Positions 10,902 to 22,722 of a stretch of 64,000 nucleotides of DNA are shown here, piece after piece; the first letter of the stretch is position 1; every line of letters begins with the position of its first letter. The stretch spans positions 2,264,968-2,328,967 of the forward strand of contig ML976657.1 in NCBI GenBank assembly GCA_010015655.1, written 5' to 3'. Under the pieces are notes generated by a model. The model made no database searches and was not told the DNA's origin. It saw nothing but the letters and a program-made list of their open reading frames with translations. Both the position numbers and the translations under genes were made by a program. The DNA is from Bimuria novae-zelandiae CBS 107.79 (Eukaryota > Ascomycota > Dothideomycetes > Pleosporales > Didymosphaeriaceae).

Positions 10902-12588
10902 CTATTTCGCCTTGAATGTTCCCTCAAAACCAGCGCGCTTCTTCACCTTCTTGCCAGGCTTGCTAGCCTTCTTTTTCCCTTTCATGCCCTTCTCGTCTCT
11001 TCGCTTTCGCAAATTCTCTTCGCGCTTCTTCTGTCGGGCCTCGATACCCTTCTCTACGGCTTCCTTACGGTCACCCCACTCCCTTGAGCTCTTGGCTTTC
11101 TGCTTGTCCAGCCGCTTGACACTCTTCTTCAGGAGCTTGGGGTCGTCGTGTACCCGCTCACCTTGCGCCCTTCTCTTTGCGTTGAGCCAGAGGTCCTGCT
11201 CTTCGATCTTCTTGCGTTTCTCCTCGTCGAGCGCACCGAGGCGGGCTTGCTTGTTCTTGGCAGCTTCGAGGGCGGTTTTGGGGTCGGACCTGCCCTTCTG
11301 CTTCTTCGATTCGCGGAAACCAGAGAGGTCGCCGTCAAGTTGTTTCCCGTCGCTCCAGGCTACACGGCCAAAACTCAGATTCCTATCTCGATCCGGGGAC
11401 GACTGATGTGAGAAGATGGAAGGAGAGCCAGATCCACCACGTATCCGTGTCAGTTGCTCTTCTGCCTTCAAGCGCTCTTCGTCTTCTTGCGCAAGTTGCC
11501 GTTGGGCCTTCTTTGCAGCTTTTCGCTCAGCTTCCTTCTTTCTCCGAGCTTCAATCAACTCGGCGCGGTTCTTTGCGGGTCGACCGTCGGGGCCATCCGC
11601 CTTTCGTTTAGCACGCATTTCTTCAAGCCGTGCCTGCAATCGTGCGCGGAACTCTTCATGCTTCTTCTCGTCCGGTATTAAGGACTTCTTCTCTTTCTTC
11701 TGTGGGATTTCAGAGGGCGGTGGCATGGAAGACGAAGAGGAGGCGGAGGCTAAGGATGCTGTAGAGGCATTGGAGTCTGCGGCTGAGGGAGTAGCGGTTT
11801 CCTCATCGACCAGGCCGCTGACGTCCATAGCTTGTATTTGGTCGTCGTCGTCTTCGTCGTGCTCTTTGTCCTCGTCAGTCGCTTCTGCAGCGTCGTCCTC
11901 TTCTTCTGGCTCTGCAGTGTCCGTCAAGGTTTTGCTAAACTCCTGTTGTTGTGCCTTTTTCGCTTGTTGGCTCTGTTGCTTCTGTGCCTGCTTCTCCTTC
12001 TTCTTCTCGCGCTGTGCCTGCTGCTTTTCTGCCTTGGCTTTGGCTCGTGCCTCCTGGGCTGCCTTCTTTTCCTCATCCTTCGTCTGCTTATTGGAAGTCG
12101 CATCGGCGTCGGCGTCCTTGGTGGTCTTCTGCTTCTTGGTCTTGCCCGAAGCCGTCTTCATGCCCTCACCCGGTTTCTCTTTCTCGATGTCCATCTCGAA
12201 GTCGGAAGAGGCGTCACCATCTGCCTCGGCCTCGAGCTCCCGCTTTCGCTTTCGTGCATTTTCTTCGAGCACATCAAGGGCACTCTTCTGGTTTGCAGGG
12301 TCCAGCTTCGCTCGCTTTGCAGCCCGTCGCTCTGCCTTGGACTGCTTCTTCCCTACTCGCGTCCATTCTGTCTGCAGTACACTTAGCGGCTGCAGGGTAT
12401 AGCGACGGTAGGGCAACGTACGCTGGTGATGCTCTCGTCTTTGCCATAGTAGTCTTTTGCAGGGATCAAGGACATCAATCCCTCGAAGGCCCGCTGGTGC
12501 GTCTTCAATCGCGCCTGCTCTGGGTGTTAGCGGCGTGTGCAGAAGAAGCGGGGAAGGCTTTGCTACTTGCCTCGAGATCGTCACCCAT
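10902..12588 (-). CDS. RRP14: ribosome biogenesis protein, SURF6/Rrp14 family
   Basis: Three exons: 12588..12571 (18 nt), 12514..12422 and 12371..10902; 526 residues. The N-terminus after splicing, MGDDLE-ARLKTHQRAFEGLMSLIPAKDYYGKD, is the conserved Rrp14N block, which fixes the start and the first intron. That intron begins GCAAGT rather than GT, a GC-AG intron; the second is a 50-bp GT-AG intron. The middle is a long charged, low-complexity region rich in Lys, Glu and Gln. The C-terminal third is the SURF6 domain (about 370-526: WSDGKQLDGDLSGFRESKKQ, then GERVHDDPKLLKKSVKRL). The protein acts in the nucleolus in pre-rRNA processing and 60S assembly, and in yeast also affects cell polarity. 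Ends about 340 bp past the convergent complex I gene. Confidence 0.92.
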
Positions 12589-13187
12589 GGCTGCCGCTTG
12601 TGGTTTGTCTGCCTGTAGATGTCTTCGTTCAGATCGCAGTACTGGAGTAAGGAAAGGCTCGATGACAGGTGGGGAAAGGGCTGGTGAGAGGGTCGTGTGC
12701 CTGGTGAGCGCTCGTGCGGAAAATCCGAAAATTGACAGAGGTGCCAAGATTTACAACTTTAGCGCGTTTTCAAGGCGGTCCGCAGCGGCAGTATTGGATC
12801 CGTGTTCCAATCGCGCAGGCCGACTAAATTCGGCGTAATTCCATTCACGCTTGTGTGGTGCTTGCTGTGGTCCAAGTTTTGCTATGTAACCCCAGCATCG
12901 TGCGTGGCGACTGCCTTCCGCGTCCTGTTGTTATGCGTGGCACGACTACCCTGTCATGTGAAGGCACTGCCACAGCCAGCACGACGCTTCAGCTATGCGC
13001 TGATCTATATGATACGGCCGGCGCCCAGCGCGCATTTAGTCCGATAAACAAGGCCAAGTAGCATTACTCCCGTATCAAATCTTTGTTGCTCTCACTATCT
13101 CGCGTATCACCTCAGGGTGCATCGTTCGAAGGCGAATATCGGTCAAGCTTTCGGCCATTATTCGGACATCGACATCGTATCAACCCA
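12589..13187. promoter_or_regulatory. intergenic region between divergent genes
   Basis: About 600 bp between the start codons of RRP14 (minus) and the conserved fungal gene at 13188 (plus). No other coding signal; it should contain both promoters. I cannot identify individual sites. Confidence 0.4.
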
Positions 13188-14944
13188 ATGTCTGCACCTG
13201 CCATCGAGGCCAGGTCTCTGTCCACACTCACCTCACTTGCTTCAAATCCGCCGTCATACCCAAGGAACCCTACTCACGTGCGGAACGAACCGCTGGTCTT
13301 GTACATTGCTCGCGTGCCTGGCAGTCGAGGTACGACGGTAATGCGTCCACAAACATTAATCTGAGTGCCTTCAGGCTACGTATTACCTTGTCCAAGGTCA
13401 CGCGGCCTACTCGGAGTTTTTGTCCTCATACTTTTCAACTGAAGATTGTTATTCTAATATCTCGTAGATGTGTTCCTCTCTCCTATGAAACCACGGGAGA
13501 AGGTGGTCACAGCAGAAGACATCCAGAACTCGCTATACTTTATCCATGTGGAGCAGCCAGAGGACGCGCACCTCATTGAACCGCCAACTTCTCAAAGCCC
13601 GTCATATCCCGACTCGCGCCCGAATTCTTCACACGGAGTACAACAACCCATCGTGCAACGGAAGCCCGTCACTAATCCTGCGCTCGCGAATGTAACCCCC
13701 GCTGCTAGGCGCAAGCCTATTCCAGGGACACTGGCTCCGATCAATGGTTTCGAGAACACGCAAAATAGTGCTGCAGGTAATTATACGGCTTCTACTGGTC
13801 TCCTAGGTCCTGATTATGTTCCACGACGATCGTTCGAAAGCGCTCAGTACGACGACGAAAACAGACCGCCACTTCCACGAAGACCTAGCCAGCAGCCAGC
13901 GTCTTCAGGCACATCTTTAACTCTCATTCGGCGGGATCTAGCCTCAGGCGCACAATGGAATGTAGCTCGTATCGAAGATCCTCCCATTTTAGACGTATCA
14001 TCCTCAACGTTGAACGACACCACTGCCAGGAGGAAGGCCGGGGCGCCCGTGTACATCGAAATCACCAACCCTGGTTACTCAAAGTTTCTCCATGCACAAC
14101 CGCCACCGCTCCTGGGTCGCGATACTAATGCGATCAATGCGACATACGGCTCTCAAACCCGGGCATCCCCAACAAATCGGATCGAGGCGGACGGCGTAGA
14201 CGGTGTTTTTCGTCGGAGGTTGTGGATGGAAGGTGCCAAACATTCTGGTGGCGAATTTGGGCACCGGAGGCTCAAGTCATCTGACTCTAACATGCCTAGG
14301 GGTAGTCCCAGAAGTAGTGTGGAGGCTGCACAACGCGACAGATTGTCTATGGATTCTAGACCTCCCGCAACCCCTCCCTTTCTCACAAGAGAAAACCAGT
14401 CGTATGGTAGTATCCAGGTCTCTGAGAAACAGTCGGTTTTTCGCGGATACGTATTTACAAGTCCTTGGAACGGCCGTTGCGAGTTTATCACTGGTGCCGG
14501 CGGTGGTTCGCTGAAGGTAGGCACCATGTCCCAACTTCCATCTATAATGCTAACGTGCATCAGTGCCGACATATCGTACCAGGGCTACAAGGGGCCTCTC
14601 CTGTCGCTTTGCCTGTCAGCGAACTTCGATTTAACCTGCCAAGCAGCCCAAAAGCCTCCACACCCCGAGGCGAGGATTCTTCTAAGAGGTCGTCTTTCTT
14701 CCATCGACCGCGGCACAGCCGCAACAATTCATTGGTATCGGGTGCGCAGGCGGAGAGCACAGAGGATGTCAGGCGCTCTTTTAACCGCCTGGACCTGTCG
14801 CTGGGGCAAGAGTTTGCTGGCGGTGGCTTTGGTGGGAAGCGAGCAAAATTGGGCAAGCTCATTATTGAGGATGAGGGCTTGAAGATGGTAGATCTCTTGG
14901 TCGCAGCCAATCTGGCGTTATGGTGGAGAGCTTATGAGAGGTGA
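13188..14944 (+). CDS. conserved fungal protein of unknown function
   Basis: Three exons, 13188..13329, 13468..14516 and 14564..14944, give 523 residues. Conserved-looking blocks are the N-terminus (ARSLSTLTSLASNPPSYP, then EPLVLYIARVPGSRDVFLSPMKP), a middle block (TLIRRDLASGAQWNVARI), VYIEITNPGYSKF, the segment FTSPWNGRCEFITGAGGGSLK that spans the second splice site, and the C-terminus LDLSLGQEFAGGGFGGKRAK with LIIEDEGLKMVDLLVAANLALWWRAYE. I believe this order of blocks is widespread in Pezizomycotina, but I know no assigned function. There is no signal peptide or clear membrane span; linkers are Ser/Pro-rich and disordered. The splice sites are supported by the way they join conserved blocks. 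Divergent from RRP14. Confidence 0.8.
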
Positions 14945-15953
14945 CCTACTGGACTAGAGAAAGACAGCATGGTTGCTTGATCAAAGCGGATCTGAGCAAG
15001 CCTGCATTTCAATAAAAACTAGTACTGTTTTAGAATACACACTATCCACTCTCGATGTAATACCAGACAGCAAGCCCACTGAGAACCCATCACAGAGTTC
15101 AGTCATTCATGGCTGCTATTGCTGATAGCACGCCCATCCGGCTGCCATCAATATCAACCTCCTGACCTCCCAAGCAGCCTCCACTCCTTCCTCACCGAGT
15201 GAATGCCTTCTCTTGGATATCACTCCTGTATCTCTCATTATCCAACAACTTGGTCACCCTTGCGAGGGCACTGACCAACCTAGCACGTCATGGTTGACCG
15301 GCTGCCCATAAGCGTTTGCTTCACGTCACTCCGCCCTTCATGGGAGTAATTTAGCGAATCCACATCAATAATCGTTCACCTTCCAATCCTCGAGTTTTCT
15401 TCACCTCGACACCCTGTACTCGTGATCTCTTCCGCTCCAGTATATGAACCCCATATCCCCAACCTCTGTTTCTCCTTTTCTTCTATAACAACAGCCGCTT
15501 GTTTTATCCTTTGCTGCAGATATATGCCGGGTTGCGGTTGATGATCGAAGAGGCTCTTAAAGAACCGAAGTATTTGTTTTCAAAGAGTGAACGTAAGTGT
15601 TTGGTAGCGCACAGCTATTTGTAGATCTTCTATGACTAACAACAAATGGAGCCTTAGTTCGTTCTTTGGTTACTGGTCCAATCGACAAGTCCTACACTTG
15701 TTTGCCAGAGGTCACGAGCATACAACAAGCCAATAACTCTGCCGGTTGCTAACGACTACTCACTTGTTGTTGAGTCTCGTGAGCGCTATTTCTGCCAAGC
15801 AGCAATCTAAATCCAGGCATATAAGGAAGCGTAGTATTCAAGGTCTGTCCACAGCAACTTAGCAGGTATCCATCGATTCCTAGGTATCTGGTGGTAAGCT
15901 CTAAGGTATATATACTCCAAACCAAGTACTAAAACGTACCGCAGCCGTTCGAT
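14945..15953. other. noncoding interval
   Basis: No frame longer than about 60 codons and no family match. Begins with the 3' flank of the preceding gene; CT-rich stretches around 15400-15500 are common promoter features but cannot be tied to a gene. Confidence 0.4.
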
Positions 15954-16834
15954 ATGTCGACCAGTCAGACCTTTCAGCATCACCAGGTGTTGCATGTACG
16001 TGATGCAGCAGACCAAGCGAAGTTCTTCGAAATAGTCAAGGGTGATGCGGGACTGGTCAAATTTCAGCAAGTCCGCAAGCTGGTCCTGTACCTCGACGCA
16101 AAGCAGTTCCTCCTCTCTGATGACGACAAGCTGGTGATGGCACTAAACCGCCTTCACTCGATCATCAACGGCGCCAGTGCGACTAACCCGCACAAGCTGG
16201 ATACGATCGTCTTAATAGCCCACGGCGACTTCCTGTTCGCGAGGTTCAGCTACTCGCTAGTCTCACCAACCCAGAACGACGCACCCTTCGCGAGGTTCAA
16301 TGATCTCCTCCGTAACACACTTACGCCGGCTGAGAAGAAGGACCTTGCGTTCAAAGTGTCGAGCAGGGAGAAGCCCATCGCCCCAGCCCTCCTCGGCCCC
16401 CGCGGCATTAAAAACGTAGTGTTCGACACGACCCCTGCTGCTCCTGGGAGCCTCGAAAGAGCAAATTCGAAAGCGCCTTCCGCCAAATGCTGGAATACAC
16501 GCTTCCCTGGATTCCGACGTGTTTTGGTGCTTTCCCGGTATTTTCACATAACACGAACTACAGCTTCGCGACCCCGCTTCTTGATCGGGAGGGCCAGTTC
16601 GTGTCAGCGGCATACCAGGGAGGCCCAGGCATTAATCCGTATGCCGCGGATGCACAGATTCAGGATACGGATGAGATCGATGAGAATGATGGACTGAACC
16701 TATATAATATGGTGGCTATCAATCCGCAGTCAAATCAACAGATCGAAGAGGTGTGGCAGGCTTCGGCTTACGGAATGGTGCCGATGCTGCTATCGCTCAG
16801 CCTGGACCGGATTCAGCTGGGTTGGAGAGTTTAA
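15954..16834 (+). pseudogene. hypothetical protein with an apparent frameshift
   Basis: The frame from 15954 encodes about 165 plausible residues (HVRDAADQAKFFEIV ... KLVLYLDAKQFLL ... ALNRLHSIINGAS ... KLDTIVLIAHGDFLFARF) and then becomes low quality after about 16450. The next frame reads well from about 16455 to the stop at 16834 (FESAFRQMLEYTLPWIP, then LNLYNMVAINPQSNQQIEE). No intron of credible length joins them, so a one- or two-base shift near 16440-16455 is the simplest reading; a sequencing error would look the same. I recognise no family; the first half could be a leucine-rich, F-box-like segment. If the shift is real, the gene is broken. Confidence 0.45.
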
Positions 16835-18886
16835 GGATTTGAAGATGGGATATAACTCATGGCTGTGAAGGTAGGTTCTAATACCAAAGATGATGATTAC
16901 TACATGTGCTAATTTTTCCTAGCCGATCAGTTGTCCCTTCATACACGATTCTTCTTGTACTCCTGGCGACCCGTGGGTTTCAGAGAGATTCCTGTTCCTT
17001 CCCAGTGTTTTCCCTCTAACGTCATTGCATCTGTCCCTGTTTCTTCACGTCTCTTATTTCTTCTTCGATTTCTCCTTGAACATTCTGCCGGCATGATACC
17101 CCTGCTCGACTAAGAGACTGTCCATAGATTTCCTGGTCTGAATCAGTTTCTCTTCCTTTCTCACTTGTAATTATGCTTCTTGAGCTCCGTGTTCCTGTTG
17201 ATGCTTTTGAAGTGACACATCTTCCTTTTCCCAATGTTTCGTTCCGCAGGTAATGCTTGAAGCCATGATCAGTCGTACGTGCATCGTGCAATCCTTCTAC
17301 CCGTCGCTTCTTTATCAGAAATATATAACGTAGTTTATAGTGACGCTCACCATCGCTAGATTACTTCATACCCTAGGTATGATCTCTATTCATATAGTGT
17401 CTTCTGCTTTCTCGTCCGCCAGGAACCGATGTTATTTGGAGGCTGACAAGAGCTCGCGACTCTACTTCGGCAGACAGGTTTCCTACTCTAATGACCTCAC
17501 TGTATTTACTGCTCACGTCTGATTGTTCGTATGCATGGCAAAACACTACCCTCTTGAACTACTTTCGAAAGCTAATACTTGCCTCATTGATTAGTCTAGC
17601 TGTCGCCACCGTCTATAAAGAATCGATGCCGTCTAGAGATTGACCAAGGCTTGTGACGTGTTCATAAACAAGTATTCCTCCGAAATCCTCACTCTGGCCT
17701 AAGAACACAGTGAGGAAACTCAGTAAGATATACACGATGAACAGAAGCTGAATATTTGTAACTTATAACCGCATGGCTCCACGCAAAGTATCAAACACGA
17801 TCTGACGAGATCCTTTGCGTGGACAGTCCCCCGCTCATTATGTAAGTTGACTAGCAATTGCCACTGCTTGCTATCGAAACAATAATAGGTTAGGTTCTTC
17901 TTATTACCTATTCCAAACTGATCCTCACTGCCGTACCTGCAATTTTGGAAATTTGTACACTGATTATTTCACTCCAGCTTCTATAATTCCACCGCATGAT
18001 AGGAAGGCGGAGGACCAATGCGTGAATTGCATTCATGCAGCTTTCCCAGGCATCATTGACATCTGTGGATAAATGACCAACAAACTTTGGCAATAGAGTA
18101 ACTGAAATTTGAGGCTTCAGACAATGACGATTAGAATTTTGTTCAATTTAGGAACTAGTAGTAGAGCGGCTAGTTTGCGCGTCTAAAAGTCTGCTGGGGT
18201 ACATGTTGTAATGGCCATGTCCATCATTCCTCATAGACGCAATGTGGCTGCGCCATGGAAAGGAGACATCAGCGTGACTGGCATCGTCAGGCGTCGTCGA
18301 GGCCACTCTGCACGGTAGAAAGAGAAACCACGGAAGAGCGAAGCATCCCTGGGATCCATAACTAGAGTTGTTGACACCGCGAGATATTGGCAGAGAATAT
18401 CATAGTCTGCTGGACCGTTGAGGCTCACGACTGGGGCGAACAGTGCTGCTCAGCAAACTGCATTCCAACCGGCCCAAACGGCGAGCTTCAAGACCCGAAG
18501 TGTCCTGGACGCAAGAAGATAGCTAACAAATTTGAACCCAACGTCCAAGCACGAGGAAGTAGTTCGCCTTGCTTATAAAGTGATAGCACAATCCAAACGT
18601 CATCTCTACCAGCAAAGGCTCGGTCCTGTTCCTAAAAGAGCAGACTCAACGAGCAGTATCGCCTCTGCGCAAAGCACGGTCAAACAACGACAGAACGCTC
18701 CTTTCCAAACCGTAAGACACGCGTATAATCGACTCGGTATCTTACAACGGCCTGAAATGTGATTGCGCAATGTAGTCCCATCAACTGGTGTACCGTCAGT
18801 CACCTGGGTACCCTCCTCCTAAAAACAATAGAAAAGTCAGGACTCAACCGAGGTTCGAACCGTTCACCTCGACCTAAGCTCAACAG
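16835..18886. other. long noncoding interval
   Basis: Two kilobases with only short frames on both strands, several stop-rich and AT-leaning. Nothing resembles a domain, tRNA or transposon end. A palindromic ggttcgaacc at about 18852 resembles a tRNA B box but has no tRNA around it. Confidence 0.45.
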
Positions 18887-18896
18887 AAAAAAAAAA
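18887..18896 (-). terminator. RNA polymerase III terminator
   Basis: A run of ten A on the plus strand, that is T10 on the transcribed minus strand, lies 19 bp beyond the 3' end of the tRNA. Pol III stops at such T runs. Confidence 0.8.
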
Positions 18897-18915
18897 GTCA
18901 AAAGAACAGATTCTA

Positions 18916-18987
18916 TAGCTGAGCTACGTTTCGATCGTAGGTCCTCCGGGTTATGAGCCCGGCGCGCTTCCGCTGCGCCACTCAGCT
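18916..18987 (-). tRNA. initiator tRNA-Met (CAT)
   Basis: 72 nt folding into a standard cloverleaf without an intron: acceptor AGCTGAG/CTCAGCT, D stem GCGC/GCGC, anticodon stem CCGGG/CCCGG with loop CTCATAA, T stem CTACG/CGTAG, discriminator A. It has the marks of a eukaryotic initiator rather than elongator: A1:U72 as the first pair, three consecutive G:C pairs next to the anticodon loop, and a T loop reading ATCGAAA (A54 instead of T54). Transcribed on the minus strand toward a T10 terminator. It starts translation by placing Met at AUG. Confidence 0.95.
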
Positions 18988-19958
18988 TTTTTGAACTTGT
19001 AACTTGATGACATAATGTCGTTTTACAAAATATATATACGTCGAAAATATGGTGTAGATTGGATTTTAGGCAGCAGAAATAGTTTCCGTGCGCGTGGTGG
19101 GGTGAAAGGTGGGTTCTAGTGGGGACACAGGATTTTTTTGGGTGGTGAGTCATATGTGGGGGGCCCAACATTTGTGCTTTTTGCAGTACCATAAACGGTC
19201 GCCGAGAGCAATAATTCACAGATAAACTGCTCAGGTGAAATTGAAACAGATATGCGTTTAAGAGTAAAAAATTTCCTTTATATAAAGATTTAAGTACTGC
19301 AACTGAGCATCTTTAGACCAAGCACGTTGTAAGAAGCTGTAAAATGAGACAGAGATACTGAGTGGATCTGGAAATTCTTTCTCTTGAGTGGCATGCCGAA
19401 CTTATCCGCCAGTGATAAAAAATTTCGGCGCCAAGGTTCCTGTCCGGAGCAAATACAGCAAGACACTGCGTTGACGAGCAAGGTGCGCTCGAGGGGGAAT
19501 CCTTACCAGGCAAGTACGACATGAAAGACCCCAACGAGCGAGACGACGGAGATGTAAGCCCTCTAATGAAGACGTTATGAGCGCTTACATCTTTGAACAT
19601 ATGAGGGGAACGAGCAGAGAAGAGCACAGCCATTAACCTATGAACCATGGTCGATCATGCATCACATGTTGCCCGCATTCGCTGCCGAGACATGTTGGAG
19701 TAGTTCTACCAATTCTGAGATTGTCGAGGAACCGTGTACCGCGAAAATTAATTAGCGCGCTGGTGCGTCGAAGATTTTGTTGAGAACATTTTCTCAGGGA
19801 TACATAGGATAAGATACCTCTACGTCTTTGACCTTGCTTCTCTTTACACGAACCTTTCACCTGGACGAAACTCAGCGAGCACGCATGCGCCGCACGAACC
19901 CTTTGTGTGGCGACAGGCACTGCCAGCCGTGTTTTGGACTTTCAAGGAAACCAACAAC
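18988..19958. other. noncoding interval
   Basis: Contains the 5' flank of the tRNA and small unrecognised frames. Nothing supportable. Confidence 0.4.
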
Positions 19959-20699
19959 ATGTTCACGAAATTTCCAGAGCTCCCCAGGGAGCTGAGAGCG
20001 ATGGTCTGGGAGTTTGCACTACCCGAGCCCTCCAAAACAGCTCACTTTGCTTTCGTAGGTCGGGATGCAAGGCAACGAGGGTATACCAAACTGCCCGCTC
20101 TCCCCACGATCTTCCATGTCAGCAAGGAATCGCGCGACGAAGTCACACTATGCGTGAGACGACTCGGTCTTCTACACCAATTCGGGAGGGATAACAATAC
20201 CCTAAGGGTGTTTTTCGACCCAGAATTCAGCAGCATCCTTCTAGAAAAAACCAACTCCTCATATAGTCTAGACCTCGTCATCTCGGATTGGCGAGCACTC
20301 TCTACCACCTTGCTCAACTACTTCCAAAAAAGACAATCGACTCCATACGCCGAATCGACCTCGAACCGCCTAGAGAGTGATGCGATCTACTGTTCTGTAT
20401 CAGCTGCAGAGCAACGGGCGTACGAAAACATATTAGAAAGCGCACTTCGACAGTTCGATCAGCTGCAGAAGGTCACGATGATTTCAACCTGTAACGGTCC
20501 TGAGAATCAGGTGCTGAGCTCAGCTGAGAGGATGTTTCTGTCGCACAAGGTACATGGCAATACCCCGGGGGTGAAACTCGATTCAGACCCGATATGTGGA
20601 TATTTCATTGTGTTGTCTTCAAAGGCAACTTCGAGTTTGTTGGAAGAAGGGAACCGCACGCTGAGATCCAGGAGGAGGATGAGGGGGAGTGATAAGTAA
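19959..20699 (+). CDS. 2EXR-domain-like protein
   Basis: Intronless frame of 246 residues from Met at 19959; the frame is open 18 codons further upstream, but the domain begins immediately at MFTKFPELPRELRAMVWEFAL, so the inner Met is preferred. This opening, followed by PTIFHVSKESRDEV at about 60-75, is the pattern of the fungal 2EXR family, F-box-like proteins expanded in Pezizomycotina with no settled function. The Trp-rich middle (DLVISDWRAL) and the C-terminal half are not recognisable. It stands alone, with noncoding DNA to the left and a secreted-looking protein to the right. Such genes are often lineage-specific. Confidence 0.65.
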   Translation: MFTKFPELPRELRAMVWEFALPEPSKTAHFAFVGRDARQRGYTKLPALPTIFHVSKESRDEVTLCVRRLGLLHQFGRDNNTLRVFFDPEFSSILLEKTNSSYSLDLVISDWRALSTTLLNYFQKRQSTPYAESTSNRLESDAIYCSVSAAEQRAYENILESALRQFDQLQKVTMISTCNGPENQVLSSAERMFLSHKVHGNTPGVKLDSDPICGYFIVLSSKATSSLLEEGNRTLRSRRRMRGSDK

Positions 20700-20966
20700 A
20701 GAGCGACCCAGGCCATTCTTTCCAATACCCTGGACCTCACATCCAAAGCGGAAGCAACGAATGTCCACGAATGGCAACTGCGAAGGGCAGCTTGGTAGTT
20801 TAGCACTTTCAATCAAGACGTACCTTCCCAATCCACCTCCGTGACGCATATTACCATCCTCCCACCTCGCAACCACACCCACCCTCCAACACCCTCACGC
20901 CGGCCTCCACCGCATCCCATCCGCTAGTATACCCAAACGCACATCCCCTACTCCAACAAACCTACT

Positions 20967-21918
20967 ATGACTTCTCGTCCCCTGGCGACCCTGAAAACAA
21001 TGATCGTCACCGGCATCCTCCTCCTCCCCACCGTATTCCCGCACGCCGTCCAGGACCTCGCGGACCTGAAGACAGTCATCGACTCGACCGCTGCAATCAT
21101 CGATGCCGCGCCCAACAACTCCAGCTGGGGTTTCTTCGGTGCAGGGAGTCCGGCTGGTAGCTTGGTAAGTGCCCGAGAGTAACGTGGGAGGGTGGTATAG
21201 GTGCTGATGAAAGGAAAGGGAACGGCGGATTTGATCGCCAATATCAGCACGTCAATTCTCAGGGCGAAGTATCTGCTCGACGTCGACAAGGTATTTCTCC
21301 TGTCTCGATCCTGCTCTTCGCATGCACTGACATAAAAAGGTCGCCTGGATCACCATCCCTTCCAACACCCCCGTGTCAGTCAACACTACACAGCCGTCCC
21401 CCGCCCAGCCTGACACCAACGCGCACACTCCCACTGCATCAACACCCACCGGCCCCGAATCCACCAAACCGACTCCACCACCCCCCGCCACCCCCAAAAC
21501 CGACGCCCCCGCCCTCAACACCTCCCTCGACGCCCCTTACACCTTCTACATCTCCAGCATCCCCACCCTCGCCAACGCCCTCAACCACCTCGGCCGCTCC
21601 TGGCACAAAGAGCTCAACTCCCCCGTCGCCGCCGCCATCGACGCTTTGCAGCAAACCCTCACACAATTCTCTACTTCCATGCTCGAAGCGGAGCTACTCG
21701 GCAGCGCGAGCATCTTGCGGACTATCCGCGCGAGCAGTAGTTTGGAGAGCGCGCAGGTTGCGTGGGGGCGGGCGTTGAATCTACCTGGGACGGCGCCTGT
21801 GAGGAGGGAGGTGGAGGTGGTGAGGCCGCCGTTGGCGAAGGGCGAGTTTTATACGCATAAGGAGCTGTGGGGGACGAGGGCGGTGGGGGAGAAGGTTGGG
21901 AAGAGGTTTGTTGCGTGA
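20967..21918 (+). CDS. hypothetical secreted or wall-associated protein
   Basis: Three exons, 20967..21164, 21219..21290 and 21340..21918, give 282 residues. A hydrophobic stretch at about 12-26 (MIVTGILLLPTVFPHA) looks like a signal peptide. The first ~90 residues resemble a helical secreted domain (LADLKTVIDSTAAIIDAA, then ADLIANISTSILRAKYLLDVDKVAWITIP). A Pro/Thr-rich linker of ~60 residues follows (rich in PPPPATP and TP pairs, likely O-glycosylated). A second helical part (LANALNHLGRSWHKELNSPVAAAIDALQQTL) ends the protein. I do not recognise it. An alternative acceptor at 21200 would keep the frame but leave a 36-bp intron, which is too short. Codon use is strongly C-ending, as in an expressed gene. 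Confidence 0.65.
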
Positions 21919-22722
21919 TGGGGAGAGTGTTGTACTGAACCTGTCTGTCGTGTAGTCTTGAGTAGCGCTGATTAGCATCGCTGAATGCATGTTTGTACCT
22001 TACACTTCTGTTCTGCTGTCGTGATCGTGCTCCTCCTTTCTACCATCCCTCTCCTCTGATGCACTTCGACATCTCCACATCACATGCAAATAACAGATAG
22101 TACGTCAAAACCTTGTTCAAGCGCCGTCTTCATTGCACTCCAACACTCCATGCAGACATAGACACATACATGCATGCCCCCCAAACCCACCATCTACCCA
22201 TCTACGCATACATATATACAAAGCCCACCCCCTTTCTCGCAGACTGCTGAGGGGCAGGCTCGGGGATATCTCGACAGTTGACGCGGAACACCAGAGGAAA
22301 ACATGAAAAGCAGCCAGCCAACGGTCGAGAGAAGAAGAAGAAGAAGAAGAAGCAGAAGAAGAAGATGATGATGAAGGGGAAAACATGACTCATTAAAGAG
22401 GAGATTCGCGCCTTGAACGATGCTTGCGCGTACCCATACCATAACATGCATACCACACCATACCATGCAGGATTGAACGGAGACGGAAACTAGGCCATCC
22501 ATAAACACCCCACCACCACACCGCGTAGAGCTGTACCTGCTCTTCCCACCATGCCACCCATTCTTCTTCTTGCAGTGGTAACCGTGCGGTTTGATCAAGC
22601 GAACGTGGTGTGCAGACCGCATTTCGGGCGATCCTAATATCCCCATTTCATTCTCTTGTCATTACCGAAAAGCACCCTCATGGCCCTTTCTGCGTTTGCG
22701 TTTGCATTCGGGTTAGGGGTGT
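21919..22722. other. noncoding interval with GAA-rich microsatellite
   Basis: Between two convergent genes. Contains an imperfect (GAA)n/(GAT)n tract at about 22329-22374 and otherwise short frames with no match. Confidence 0.5.

Noticed and set aside
11408..12402. Long Ser/Cys/Leu-rich frames on the plus strand
   Set aside because: They are antisense shadows of the charged low-complexity RRP14 region on the minus strand.
18845..18880. Possible second tRNA around the palindrome ggttcgaacc
   Set aside because: It resembles a T-loop/B box, but no acceptor, D or anticodon arms can be placed around it on either strand.
21165..21200. Alternative 36-bp intron in the secreted hypothetical gene
   Set aside because: In frame and with a good TAG acceptor, but shorter than any other intron in the window; the 54-bp choice is preferred.
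22329..22374. GAA-rich tract considered as part of a coding Glu/Lys or Ser repeat
   Set aside because: It lies in a gap between convergent genes and the frames crossing it have no conserved sequence; treated as a microsatellite.
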